Shown here: positions 50,328-61,296 of the stretch, piece by piece
How the letters are laid out: each line of letters begins with the position of its first letter
Numbering within the stretch: position 1 is the stretch's first letter
Source of the DNA: Phascolomyces articulosus
Lineage: Eukaryota > Mucoromycota > Mucoromycetes > Mucorales > Lichtheimiaceae
Direction of reading: 5' to 3'
Length of the DNA stretch: 64,000 nt
Assembly: GCA_025677815.1 (NCBI GenBank)
Contig: JAIXMP010000044.1
Span: forward strand, 124,001 to 188,000
Program-made: the position numbers and the translations under genes
The notes under the pieces: model-generated
Databases searched by the model: none
What the model was told of the DNA's origin: nothing
What the model saw: the letters and a program-made list of their open reading frames with translations, nothing else

Positions 50328-50729
50328 TATAAATATTTTGTTTGATGGATGCTTTATATGTTATGAAAAAAAAGGTGTTTACGTGATAAGTAAAAAAAAA
50401 AAAAGAGATACATTTTTCGTCGTTGTGTTGTTGTTGTGTAGTTGTATAAAAATAAAACAAGGGAATCACAATGGGAGAAGGAGGAGAGAGGGGGTGTTTA
50501 AGAGTGAGATATATATATAAAAGAGGGGTTTTATAAAGAAGAAAAAAAAGGACGCAGGTTGAGATGATGAAGATGATGATGATGATGATGATGACATGTA
50601 GAAATAATAAAAATAAGATTAATAAAGAAAATTAAAGGAGGTATTCTTCAAGAGAGAGGAGGTGAGGGAACGATGATGATGATGTTGTTGATGATGATGA
50701 TAATAATACTAAGAATGAAGGTTTATTAT

Positions 50730-51868
50730 TTATGCACTAAGTAAAGGTGTACGTTCTGTAGATGATTCTGGTGCTTTACGACAAATATCATGTTTACAAA
50801 TTGGACACTATATAAAAAAAATATGTTAATTCTACAACTTTTTTAATACCCTCAATCCAACAAATAAATCAAATAATCCACTTACAAATTTCTTATGTGT
50901 CGTTAACCATGCATCCACACATGTTGTATGAAATTCATGTCGACAAGGTAACGTACGTAAAATATCATCATCGACATAATCTTCGAGACAAATAGCACAT
51001 TCTGCATGATCATCTTGGCTTTGTTGTTTTTCACGACGAAATTTCCGTACAGGTAATTTGGTAACAAAATCCGTGGGAGCCAATTCATTCTTTCGTCGTT
51101 GTCGTTGTCGTAAACGCCATGTCAAATAAATGAATAACATCATGACGGCAGGAGATAGTACGACTACAAGTAACATATCTAGTAAAGGCCTATTTTTTTT
51201 TGTGTTTTTTTTTCCACAACACACAAATAACACACACATATATATAGACGCAGTCCCCAAATATATAACAAAACAAAAAAAAAGATATAAAAAACAAAGA
51301 TTCTTCTTCTTTTTCAATATAAAAACATACCATTAAATAAAATGACAGATAACGAGACATACCATGTAAGCATATCATCCTTTACGAGCCGTACCAACAT
51401 GGGTTCCCTAAAGGACTTTGATAATTGAAGTAAAGCTTGATATTGATGTTGAGCCACAAACACACTTGGTATAAGAACATCGGATGTATCACCTTTTAGA
51501 GAGAGAGAATATGGTTTGAAATGGTAAGCGTTGGTATATATATATTGTCAATTCGAAAAAGTTAAGCAACAAGAAGTGTAGCAGAGTGTGGTTTACCTGG
51601 TGCATACATAGTGATCCAACCATTATAATGTTTATCTCCGACAACAGCAGCCAAGGCTCCGCTTTCCTGCATGGCTCTTACTTTATCGACAAAAGAACAT
51701 TCACCCCGTTCAATTAAAGCAACCCAGTTTTCAGTTGGCGGCGTGACAGGATGACATCCATAACGTTCCTCTTCATCTGAAGGTGGTAATAAACGCCCAA
51801 CCAACCCTTCTTCTGTTAGTCTTGGTCCAAATGCTGCTACTCGATCGATATATGTTTCATTGGTTGCC

Positions 51869-51928
<60 letters not shown>

Positions 51929-52150
51929 TTTGCCAAGGCATGGTCAGATAAAAACTGTTCTCTTTTTCTATTTCACTTGATATATCCAACTCATTTCCTC
52001 ATTGTTCACGAAAACTCTCTTTTACTTTTTTCATAAAGATAAGAAAATAAAATAAAATAAAAAACTTACGACTACAATCACAGCCGCATGGGTCAAGTGT
52101 ACGATTGTAAATAAGACAAGTAATGTTATGCAAACTCGCCAAGAACTCAT
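50730..52150 (-). CDS. PA-TM-RING-H2 ubiquitin ligase
   Basis: Five exons (52150-52070, 51867-51597, 51492-51331, 51178-50886 and 50807-50730) join to 294 residues. The signal peptide is MSSWRVCITLLVLFTIVHLT. A PA (protease-associated) domain follows: WVALIERGECSFVDKVRAMQ, then SGALAAVVGDKHYNGWITMY. One TM helix comes next (LLVVVLSPAVMMLFIYL), then a basic linker and a RING-H2: CAICLEDYVDDDILRTLPCR, H, C, then CPICKHDIC. This is the order of the PA-TM-RING E3 ligases (RNF13/GRAIL type), which act in endosomes, lysosomes or vacuoles. The RING is split by an intron before its last Cys pair. The chosen acceptors keep every exon in phase. Confidence 0.92.
51870..51927. repeat. (TTA)n microsatellite abutting a splice acceptor
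   Basis: About 19 TTA units inside intron 1 of the PA-TM-RING gene. On the coding (minus) strand this is an AAT run ending only a few bases before the AAAG acceptor. Confidence 0.9.
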
Positions 52151-52441
52151 TTTGGGATTGTAGTTTATAATATATTATATTAAAAAGAAGAAGGGAATTA
52201 ATAAAAAAAATATATTTATTTTTTTTCTTTTATATATAATATTATATATATAAAAAAAAAAGAAGAAGAAAGAAATAAAGAAAATAAAAAGAGTTAAGAA
52301 AATACGAGAGGAAAAAAAAAAGGAAGAAGTTGAAAAATTAAAAAAAAAAATTGTGTGTGTAAAAAGTGATGCGGTTTTTTATTATTATTTCTGTATATGT
52401 GTATGTGCGTGTGTGTTTTTTTATACATGTGTCTCGCATGT

Positions 52442-52476
<35 letters not shown>

Positions 52477-52508
52477 ATACATACACACACAACAACAATA
52501 AACACAAT
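52151..52508. other. Intergenic low-complexity region
   Basis: A-rich and GT-rich sequence, ending in a (CA)n run. No ORF is supported; the short + strand frame from 52366 is built of repeat sequence. Confidence 0.6.
52446..52475. repeat. (CA)n microsatellite
   Basis: About 15 CA units, just downstream of the beta-trefoil-like gene stop. Confidence 0.95.
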
Positions 52509-53393
52509 TTATAAATCAAGCTTTTCTGCCTTGACTAATAGCTCATCTATCAACTCCCATTCAACATCCTCTTCTTCTTCATCTTTCTTAGTGATCATTA
52601 TCATTCTTGGTACTTGTTGGGTATTCTATTGCACATTACATTATAAAAAAAAACATCAGACCTTTTTTTCTTCTTCTTGTTCCGTGGGTTTTCGGAGGAG
52701 TAGGAAGGGGACAGATGATAATGATTATGATAATAATGATGATAATGTTGGAGGGAGGAAGGAGGTAATAGGTTATTTTTGGGAAATGGTATATTTCTAT
52801 GTTATTTTTTACGAAATAATTGAAACCCTAGTAATACTACTTACAAGATAATAATTTGGATAATTTGATAATTGTAATAAACCATCTTTATATTGCCATT
52901 CTTGATTCATAATAGTAGATGATGATGTATGTGGTTGTCTTCGAGATTGGATCAAATTTTGATTTTCGACTTTGTCTGACTTTGTGCTCATCACTTGACT
53001 TGTTTTGTCATTAAAAAAGATCATCACCAGATATAAATCATCATAATACAAGTAATAATATATATATACTCACCACAACCTGATTGTTTGTTCACAAAGA
53101 AACCCTGGTCAAAACACCATAATTGATTCTTTTTTCCAACCAATATGGGTCGTAATTCTATTCTTGCTCCTGGCTTTTTATTTATTTTGTTATGTCCATA
53201 TAGATAATATAATACGTGTTGTTGTATTTACATATATAAGTTTCTTTTTTTTTTTTGATTCCAATGACAATTATTTAAAAAAGAATTATTATTGTTGTCA
53301 AACCTGCCATGATGAATTAGTTACTGTTAAAACATGGTTTGGATGATTCTTTGTTTGAATATAAAACCATTGACTTGGAATTGAACTTGTCAT
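52509..53393 (-). CDS. Beta-trefoil (ricin-B-lectin-fold) like small protein
   Basis: Exons 53393-53304, 53173-53074, 52993-52845 and 52625-52509 join in phase to 151 residues. The repeats read like a QxW beta-trefoil: SQWFYIQTKNHPNHVLTV, then GARIELRPILVGKKNQLWCF with DQGFFVNKQSG, then NQEWQYKDGLLQLSNYPNYY. This is only a carbohydrate-binding-like fold; no toxic enzymatic domain is attached. There is no signal peptide, so it is probably cytosolic. The acidic tail ends EWELIDELLVKAEKLDL. The third exon's join and the long last intron (52626-52844) are the weakest points; a missing exon there would complete the third repeat. Function unknown. Confidence 0.6.
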
Positions 53394-53512
53394 TTTTCAA
53401 AAAAATAATAATAATAAAAAGAGGGGAGAGAGGGATTAAGCAAAAGCTTGAATTTTTTTTATTTCTTTTTCTGAGCTTGCCAGCTTTTCTACAAAACTAT
53501 AAGGCTGACCTA

Positions 53513-54150
53513 TTATATATATATAATTAGCTCATTTGGATTATTCGAAAGCATCGTACCATAGTCAACATGATAATATAATATACCTTTCTTTTGTGCT
53601 TCTTCTTGTTCTTGCAAATAGATATCTCGATCACGTATAATGGCATGTTTTTGTACTCCAATAATAGTGCCTATTATAATGACTCCCATTTTAATCCCAT
53701 TATTCATTCCAACAATCCAATAGAAATAAATACACTTTACCAGAAACATGAAGTATTCGAAAACTATAAGGTTGATCACACACTTTTTTAATGAAAAACA
53801 ATGAAGCTAACAACATATCTGTATAATCACGCGGTACTCTTGCTATCCCAACTTTGGTGGATGGATTAAACCATTTTACTATATATATATATGTGTGTGT
53901 GTGTGTGATTTATAAATAATCAAATAGTATGTGCACTCTACAGTCAAATTATAATAATAATACCATAAACACTACGCGCCATGCCATTGCCAAAATCACC
54001 ATAATCGATCGTTAAAGCAGAATGAATACATCGATTTAAATCATCGTCACAAAGTTTAGCAGATGTACGTGGGAATATAACCTTGTTATTTTCAATAATT
54101 GGATCTTGCACTAATTCAAACAAGATCCACCTCACTTTAAATCGCACCAT
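53513..54150 (-). CDS. POP5: POP5, RNase P/MRP protein subunit
   Basis: Exons 54150-53964, 53878-53741 and 53670-53513 give 160 residues, typical for POP5. The start is MVRFKVRWILFELVQDP. The conserved core follows: IHSALTIDYGDFGNGMA, VKWFNPSTKVGIARVPRDY, then CDQPYSFRILHVSGTIIGVQ with KHAIIRDRD. POP5 pairs with Rpp30 in nuclear RNase P and MRP, in tRNA 5' processing and rRNA maturation. The third exon reads through to a TAA at 53513, giving a 24-residue tail unlike the family (GILYYHVDYG...). A donor at 53586 (GGTATATT) may instead splice to an exon I did not find. The neighbouring beta-trefoil-like gene is about 120 bp downstream, same strand. Confidence 0.88.
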
Positions 54151-56832
54151 GTCTCCCTTTTTTTTCTTGTGTAGTACTGGATAAAAAAAAAACTGTACCA
54201 GCAGACACTGAATAAAAGTCGGAGATCAGGTGTCTCTTGTAATTTTTTTTTTTTTTTTTTTTGTGAAGCACTCTCTGTTTACCCCTATTATTATTTTTAC
54301 AAAAATGAGGTGTGTGATACGTAATAAAAAGTTTCACAATTGTGCAAGTTCCCAGATAATGAGTTGATCAGTTGACACTTTGGTAATAGAGTGATAAACT
54401 ATAAATGACAACTTATATATAATCAGTCATACGCACGGTTTCTATTCGTCCACCTTCTTATTGGAGTAATATATATGCCTAGTTATTATCAAAGATTTTA
54501 TTATTATTATATGATGATAACTCTTTAATATATGCATAAACAAAAGGAATGTCATCAAAATATAGAGTTCGTGTTGCATATGAGCTAGTTATTTTATATA
54601 TCAACAATAAAGTCTTTTTTGTTTATACAAGTAAAAATAACATACTCTCGGTCCGAGATTCCATTAAAAATTGTGCAATTTTATAATAGGATATGTATAC
54701 GAATGTGCAATTAACAGTGCGCACAAAGACGTTTATTTTCATTATTATAATATAAACAAATTACATAAATGTTTATATTTAAGCCGAAACATGTATCTTT
54801 CATATAAATAGAAATGTATCATCCGTATAAATAATGTGACAATGATGACATAATAAAATAACAGTTTATGCTAGTTTATGTTGTGCGTATATATAAAATA
54901 ATGGTTGTTGACATGAGTGGTACTTTTCTTATTTTAATTGTTACGTGCCTCTAAAATAATAATCTATGGCTGCATATATATATTGTAATTATGCAGCAAA
55001 CGTTTTCGAAAAAAAAATGTATACTATTACTACATTGGAGATTTCTTATACATGTCGACAAGATGATACAGGTCAGGTAGCGATCACTAAGGAGCGTGTT
55101 TGACCTGCTACGTAATAGATCTGTATGTATTACTAATCAGCAGGCATTATCTTGAAATAAATATAATATATCCTACTTACCACAATAGTTAAGTATAACT
55201 TGTTGTTTAAAGCATCATCATGTTGTTAAAAAAATCCATCAACATTCTCCAAATTGAAGAGGAAGCTCTTTTGTGATGATCAGATATTGAACAATGTATT
55301 CAAGAATATGTTTGACAAGCTGTGAATTGTTCAATTGTAATGATAAAAGATTCGATGACGATCAAGACTCAGGTGTTAACGAGTAGATGTTTGTCCGTGT
55401 GTATTATAATTCCCCCAAACCTTTTGTAACAATGGTAATTCAAGCAGAAATCGAAGAGATTGTAAAAAAGAGGGGTCCATCATCAGTATATTATATTCAA
55501 GCTTTTATCGAGTCTTTCATGCCCAACACTGTCATGAAGAATGATACGTAAAAGCAAGCAAATACAATTCATATGTATGATGAATTAATCATTGATTTGT
55601 ATAAAAAGACTGCTCTAGTAACTATATATTATAAAATATACTACATAATAAATTATTTCTTTTACCATTTCAAATCATTTTATATCATCGTTTATGCATA
55701 GAAAATATGAAGAAGTTTTTCATAATCTAAATGTACAAATACAGTCATCTCCATAAACAGCGACTGTCTGGAAAGAACGGAGCGATCTTTACACTCAATC
55801 AGATACAGCGACACTTGTAAGATGGATGCAAATAGGTAATAATACATGCAAATTTTAAAAGAATTCACGATGAACGCTTCCAGAATAATGCAAGAATTTG
55901 GGATGGACTGTTACGAGCTTGCAATTACTACGTTAAAGCATATTTACCTAAACAGACTTTTATGCTTATATCACCTGCGCGCCACAACCGTAGTTTCTCT
56001 CACACAACTAATTGTATAAATAATAGGATATAGCTTGATATAATTTAACGCTATTGACGAAAAAAAAGATGTGTCTATCCCCACTTTGGGGAACATTTTT
56101 TCAATTGAACAATGTAAATATGCGAGTATTGATCTCCAAAGTATTTAATGATAACGTCAATTTATAATGAAAAGAAGCTTACTGCAATAGACTCCTATTT
56201 GTTTGCAACTTGTCGTGTGCATTATCCTACGTTTGGAGATAACAATCTTTTTCAGGATTATGGTTCATCTTGTGTTACATCCTTTGTGAGCTTTGAATCC
56301 TCATATTTTGTTTTAGTATTGCCCAATACTATTGAATGTCACAATGTTACATTATATCAGATAAGAAAATTATTGGCCGAAATATATCTCTTGAAATAGA
56401 GAACAACCCTGCATTATTTTAAATGGGGTTCATTTTGCTATTCTCGGAATCCAACAATTGAAAATGCTTTTATACTATTATTGATTACGGTACGCGCCAC
56501 AGTACTCAAATTGTCATGAAACGCCTTGTTTCTTTTTTTGATTCCTTTAATTTCTTCAGTTGTTATCCTAATTTCTATTTCAGATTTTTTTTGTTGCTTT
56601 TACTAAATGAATAAAGAAAAGTGATTACAATCAATCATTGGTACCTAAACAACCATGTATTCAAAACAAGATCAAGGTATTTTGATGACTTTGAAAAGAA
56701 TCAGGTGGAGCGTGAATAAAGTGGCACAAAGAAGTAGCGGTCTAAGCCGACGAAAAAGTGAATATAAAATATAGACCATTATCAGTGTTGCAGTTTGTTC
56801 TTTTTTAACCCAAAATAAATACCTTGGTAATT
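54151..56832. other. AT-rich gene-poor region
   Basis: No intact gene. Left part AT-rich. A coding relic lies at about 55240-56400 and is listed separately. The last 300 bases contain the probable promoter of the kelch gene. Confidence 0.5.
55240..56400 (+). pseudogene. Multiply broken coding relic
   Basis: Coding-looking blocks in changing frames: FVTMVIQAEIEEIVKKRGPS (about 55425-55480), AFIESFMPNT, RIHDERFQNNARIWDGLLRA (about 55860-55925), YLPKQTFMLISPARHNRSFS, and an 83-codon frame at 56148-56399 with SIYNEKKLTAIDSYLFATCR. Stops separate them. The blocks look like one decayed gene or element, but I cannot name the family. Confidence 0.3.
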
Positions 56833-59800
56833 ATGCTCAAGGCCATCATATTACTTTTATTGACAAACGTCTTATTACAATACCAATTGGTAAGTTGCTA
56901 TTATAATGTCCATCCTGGACTCGATAACACATTCGATTTTCCCTATCGTTACAGAGCCGCAACATTTGTCCGTAATAACTCTCTGTAAGCTTTTTGATTT
57001 ATTCGACCATAAAAGTCATTGTTTACATATAAATATTTATTTTGATTAACTACAAAATAATGATGAAAATACTTCTTGAAAATACTGCATGAAAATAGTT
57101 AATTGTATTTTTTTTTTTTGACATTGTAACCATCTCTCATATGAACATTAATTACGTATTAGGTATTTTTGGGGTGGTTCTATAATTAATACCGTCTACA
57201 ACGTAATGGACAGATATGAGGAAAGAGTAGCGTTTTATTTTGATTCAATCTCTCTGGACCCAGACACTGGAGATATAAACTATTCTGTAGTCAATGGTTC
57301 TGTAAGCATATCACGCTTCACTCCTTTACGTTACAGCACAGGTGCGAGCGCAGTCTATCTTCCTGACATTGATCGTGTGCTGTTTTTTGGCGGCCATCGA
57401 AAAGAAAATAAAACACTTGATAGCGAAACACTTTATCTCGTGGAATACGACTTTCAGACATCGGAATGGAATAATGACATGTCCATACAACTTGCACCGG
57501 GTGTCAATCAAACCGCTATTCCCCTTCCTGCAAATGAAATAGATTTGCAAGCAACATTGGCTCCCAATGGTAAGATTTACATTGTTGGTTTCCAGTCAAA
57601 TTGGGAAGACACATTGGAGGAAGTATACTTTATGTAATTACTTTTACATTTCATTTTATTTGATACTCAAAAACGGATAATACAGAACGATATATAGAAT
57701 ATATATATATATTAAAATTTCTTTTTGTATATATTTATTTATATAAAACAGGTGGGAATACGACCCTAACGGTGGCGTATTCAGTCCTGTGCATATAAAT
57801 GCTTCACTGGATGGATTTACAGAGAGCTTTTACCTAATTCCAATAAAGCCACCTGTTATATTACCGTAATTATATATTTTTTCTTAAAAAAAGCTGCTAT
57901 TTCATCGAGTTTGAACTCTTGCATATTAACAGGTTACTGGTCCCATGTTATGTTCTTCCATTTACTATATTTTATAATAGAGATGGAAGATTTATATATA
58001 TTGCGGATATAAGCTCTCAATTGATTATATTTGACACCAACACAAACCGTCTTATCCCTCAAAATGTTACAGGGTACGATTCCATACCTGGAGGAAGGGG
58101 AATGGATGCCGAACACGTTAATTCTGACTAAAAGAGTTGATGGTAACGCTGTTCTCGGTATGTTCCTTTTTATAATGATCATAATATTTTACAACAATTA
58201 TTTACATTTGAGCAACTAACCAAATAAAATAAAAACAGCCCCAGACGGTAGACATATTTACTACTACGGAGGAGGTAAGAAAAATAATCTATACTCGCTG
58301 CCTTCATATATTATATGATACTTATTTTTTTTTTAATGAAATAGACTTTGATCCCTACGATAGTACTGCTCACAAGAGTTTTAATGATATTGCCATTCTT
58401 GATACACAAACATGGAAATGGATGCCACCAAGTGCAATTTACGGTGAACCTCCAAAACCTCGAATTCTAGCAGATGCTGGTATTGTTAACGACAATTATC
58501 TAATTATCACACATGGTATGTTGAACATTTTTTGGTGCCTATATTTTTATCTGACTATATACTAACTTTTGTTTACTTTATTGCCTGATGGATATGGAAA
58601 ATAGGAGTTTCCCATACTGGCAAGCTTCTCAGTGACATAAATGTCGTTCGACTTCCTGATATTTCTGATCCTACTGGTACATTTACATGGGTTACTAATA
58701 TAACTGAAGGAGATGCATCAAATTCTATCCATGACAGCTCCAGAACCCGCCCAAATGGGGGTAAAATTGCTGGTATTACAATTGCTTGTGTAATCTCTGT
58801 TGCGGTATTAATCCTTACAGTATACTATTATTTCAGTCGAAGAGTAAGGCTTGCTATGCGAAGTATATTTCGATACTTTGTTTGGGATTTGAGGTAAATC
58901 TAGGCTATTATAAGATTATTTCATAAGTATCATCACTTAAAAAAGGCACTTGATGATATATTAATACAACATACTTTTGATTATATAGAGTTGGTGAACC
59001 ACATTGGACAAGAGCATCTCAGTTGATATTTCGAATTATTTTGCTTGGAATATTTTCGGCATATCTTGGATATAATGTTAAACTAGTTACAAATAGTCCT
59101 ATCTCCACATTAACGCTTATTTCTCAAGTTGACCAAGTGACTTTTCCAGGTGAGTATTTTCTTTTATGCCATCTTGGTATTTCTTGGACAGACTCCTCGA
59201 ACTTATACGTACAGTACTATATATATAGAAATTCGCTTATGTTTTAAAGGGTTCTCCCGTATGACTCTCCAATTGGAATCAGGAGCTTTGTCAACAGCAG
59301 ATTTATTTGAGAAAGGTTTCATCCAGGAAATCATTCGTCCAAACAACACTCTTACAATACCCGAAGATCTTGAATTTGATGGCTATAATGATATGTCGAC
59401 CACATGTTATTTATTCACACCTTCTAATCCATTTCCTATTGTTAAGTCAACAGCAAATGATTCAGTTCGTTTTACACTAGCCTATGTCCAAGTTTTGACG
59501 GAAAGTGAAAACTTTATCTATGTTGAACTATATCCACATGGTCGCAATCCAAACTTGGTCACCTATAACAATACTGAACAACCCTATCTTTCACAACAAG
59601 AACTAGAAATATGGCAACAAACCGATATTGATGACTCGCAAATTGGTAATCGTTATAAAATCGATCCATCCAGTCAAAACACTATTATATATGATTTGCA
59701 ACTACGTCGATCCTTGCGCAATGATTCGTGGAATAATATAGGGTTTGCCTCTGTTTATGAAGAGGTGCCTGAACTTGTAACAACGTTTAAACCACTGGCT

Positions 59801-60814
59801 CTGAATGAATCGTTACAAATTGCAGCCATTGATATTTATCCACGAAGCATGACCAACACTGTATTACAGGAACAAAGGATTTATACACTGATTGGTGTTA
59901 TTGGTCAAGTAGCTGGTTTGTTTGCATTACTGGTAACTATTGATCGAACACTCTTTGGGGCACAACCTCAATCACCGTGGGGAATTGTTCAACGGCTTTC
60001 TATGGGCAGCCTTCGTAGGTCATTATTAAATAAACTCTATGGAGCATTTGGTGATATGAAGCGTCCAGTTCCGTTTGTAAGTCCTGTTAATCAACATGCT
60101 TTTTCAATGCAGAACAAATATGGTGGTAGTTTTCATTAGGAATGTAATAATACCAAACAAAAATCAGAAGTGGCAATTGATTTTGACCAGGAGCAAGGAT
60201 TAAATGAAAAATCATTACACAATACCGATAATCGTCGGTTGTTCTCCAAGAGTGCACACGACCATACATACATCAACACACCATCACCATCATTATCAAA
60301 ATCATCATTACCAATAACACAAGAAAGCCAACAAGCGGAGACACTAGAATCGCGGGTTAACAGTATAGAATCTCATTTAAGTCATGTCGCGATAACACAC
60401 CAGCAGCTAGCAGATACTACATTAAGCAACCATCATGAACTACAAAGAAGGATACAACTTATGGAAGTCCTTCTTAAAACATACTACATTGATGATGAGA
60501 TATTCTTAAAGCTTGATCATTCTCACGAAAACAACAATAGCAACAATCAATTGGGAGATGGCGATAAATCGGGTGCTAGTGGCAGTGGAGGTAGTAAAGA
60601 TACTCTGTTATCAAGTAGCAATGATTCATTAAGCCAAACAGCAAATACCAACAATAATGAACAAAACGTTGCTTTTGGTGTTTCAAGGTTTCTTCGAAAG
60701 TTTCGAAAAAGCAATAACTATAATAGTGTGGAAGATCAACTTTCCAAAGAAGTGCCTTCTCCTTTGGTCATTGACAGTACAGCAGTTAAACAAGGTGATA
60801 CCAATCAAGAATAA
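56833..60814 (+). CDS. Kelch-type beta-propeller membrane protein with coiled-coil tail
   Basis: A signal peptide (MLKAIILLLLTNVLLQYQLV) leads into an extracellular galactose-oxidase/kelch-like region: RYRAATFVRNNSLYFWGGS, then DRVLFFGGHRKEN, NGKIYIVGF, APDGRHIYYYGG and WKWMPPS. A TM helix follows (IAGITIACVISVAVLILTVY), then a second hydrophobic stretch (IIILLGIFSAYLGYN-like) and a later one (IGVIGQVAGLFALLVTI). The exons are 56833-56984, 57163-57633, 57752-57865, about 57933-58157, 58239-58274, 58345-58514, 58605-58893, 58989-59149, 59250-60125 and 60168-60814. The tail has a coiled coil and a YYIDDEIFLKL motif. Within the exon around 58075-58140 the frame must change by one base. Many Mucorales proteins have this kelch-TM-tail layout, from memory. 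Function unknown. Confidence 0.72.
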
Positions 60815-61296
60815 TTTCTAGTATCCCGTCATTACTCACATTTGGTATACTTTAGCTCCAACTATGTGCGTCCATATCAAGAAATAGTTGACCTATTCAT
60901 AATTATATTTTTATAACATATTTTATTATATAGATTAAAATGTCATGCTACGAGAATAAAAATTTAAATATTTAATCAATCTAGATTATATAATCAGCTG
61001 TGGTTTTTTTTACTAATGGTTCTCAAGATAAAGGAGTATCCTTAAATTAAAACAGTGACCGTGGTTACACAAGTATCTGGTAGTAATTTATGCAGAATAA
61101 ATAATTAAATTATGCAACTGTTATAGTATGATACTTCCTGCAGTTCAATCGTTATTATACCTACACTATTTTTTTCATACAACAAAATAAATGACATGAG
61201 AATATTGTTTTTATTTTAAGTTATTATAAACACTATATGGAGGAAGCTTTTTTTTTTATACTGGGCTTTTTTTATATATTACAAATAATTGTTGAA
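60815..61296. other. Convergent intergenic region
   Basis: AT-rich, between the convergent kelch gene and the DUF1479 gene. No gene seen. Confidence 0.5.

Noticed and set aside
52366..52851. 161-codon ORF with a Thr-His repeat (+)
   Set aside because: It is made by translating the (CA)n microsatellite and the opposite strand of the beta-trefoil-like gene.
53241..53262. Poly-T and other homopolymer runs across the window
   Set aside because: Common in AT-rich fungal DNA; no sign of a retroposed poly-A tail with target-site duplications.
55060..55120. Apparent inverted repeat CAGGTCAGGTAGCG / GACCTGCTACG
   Set aside because: The arms do not match as a true inverted repeat; similarity is partial.
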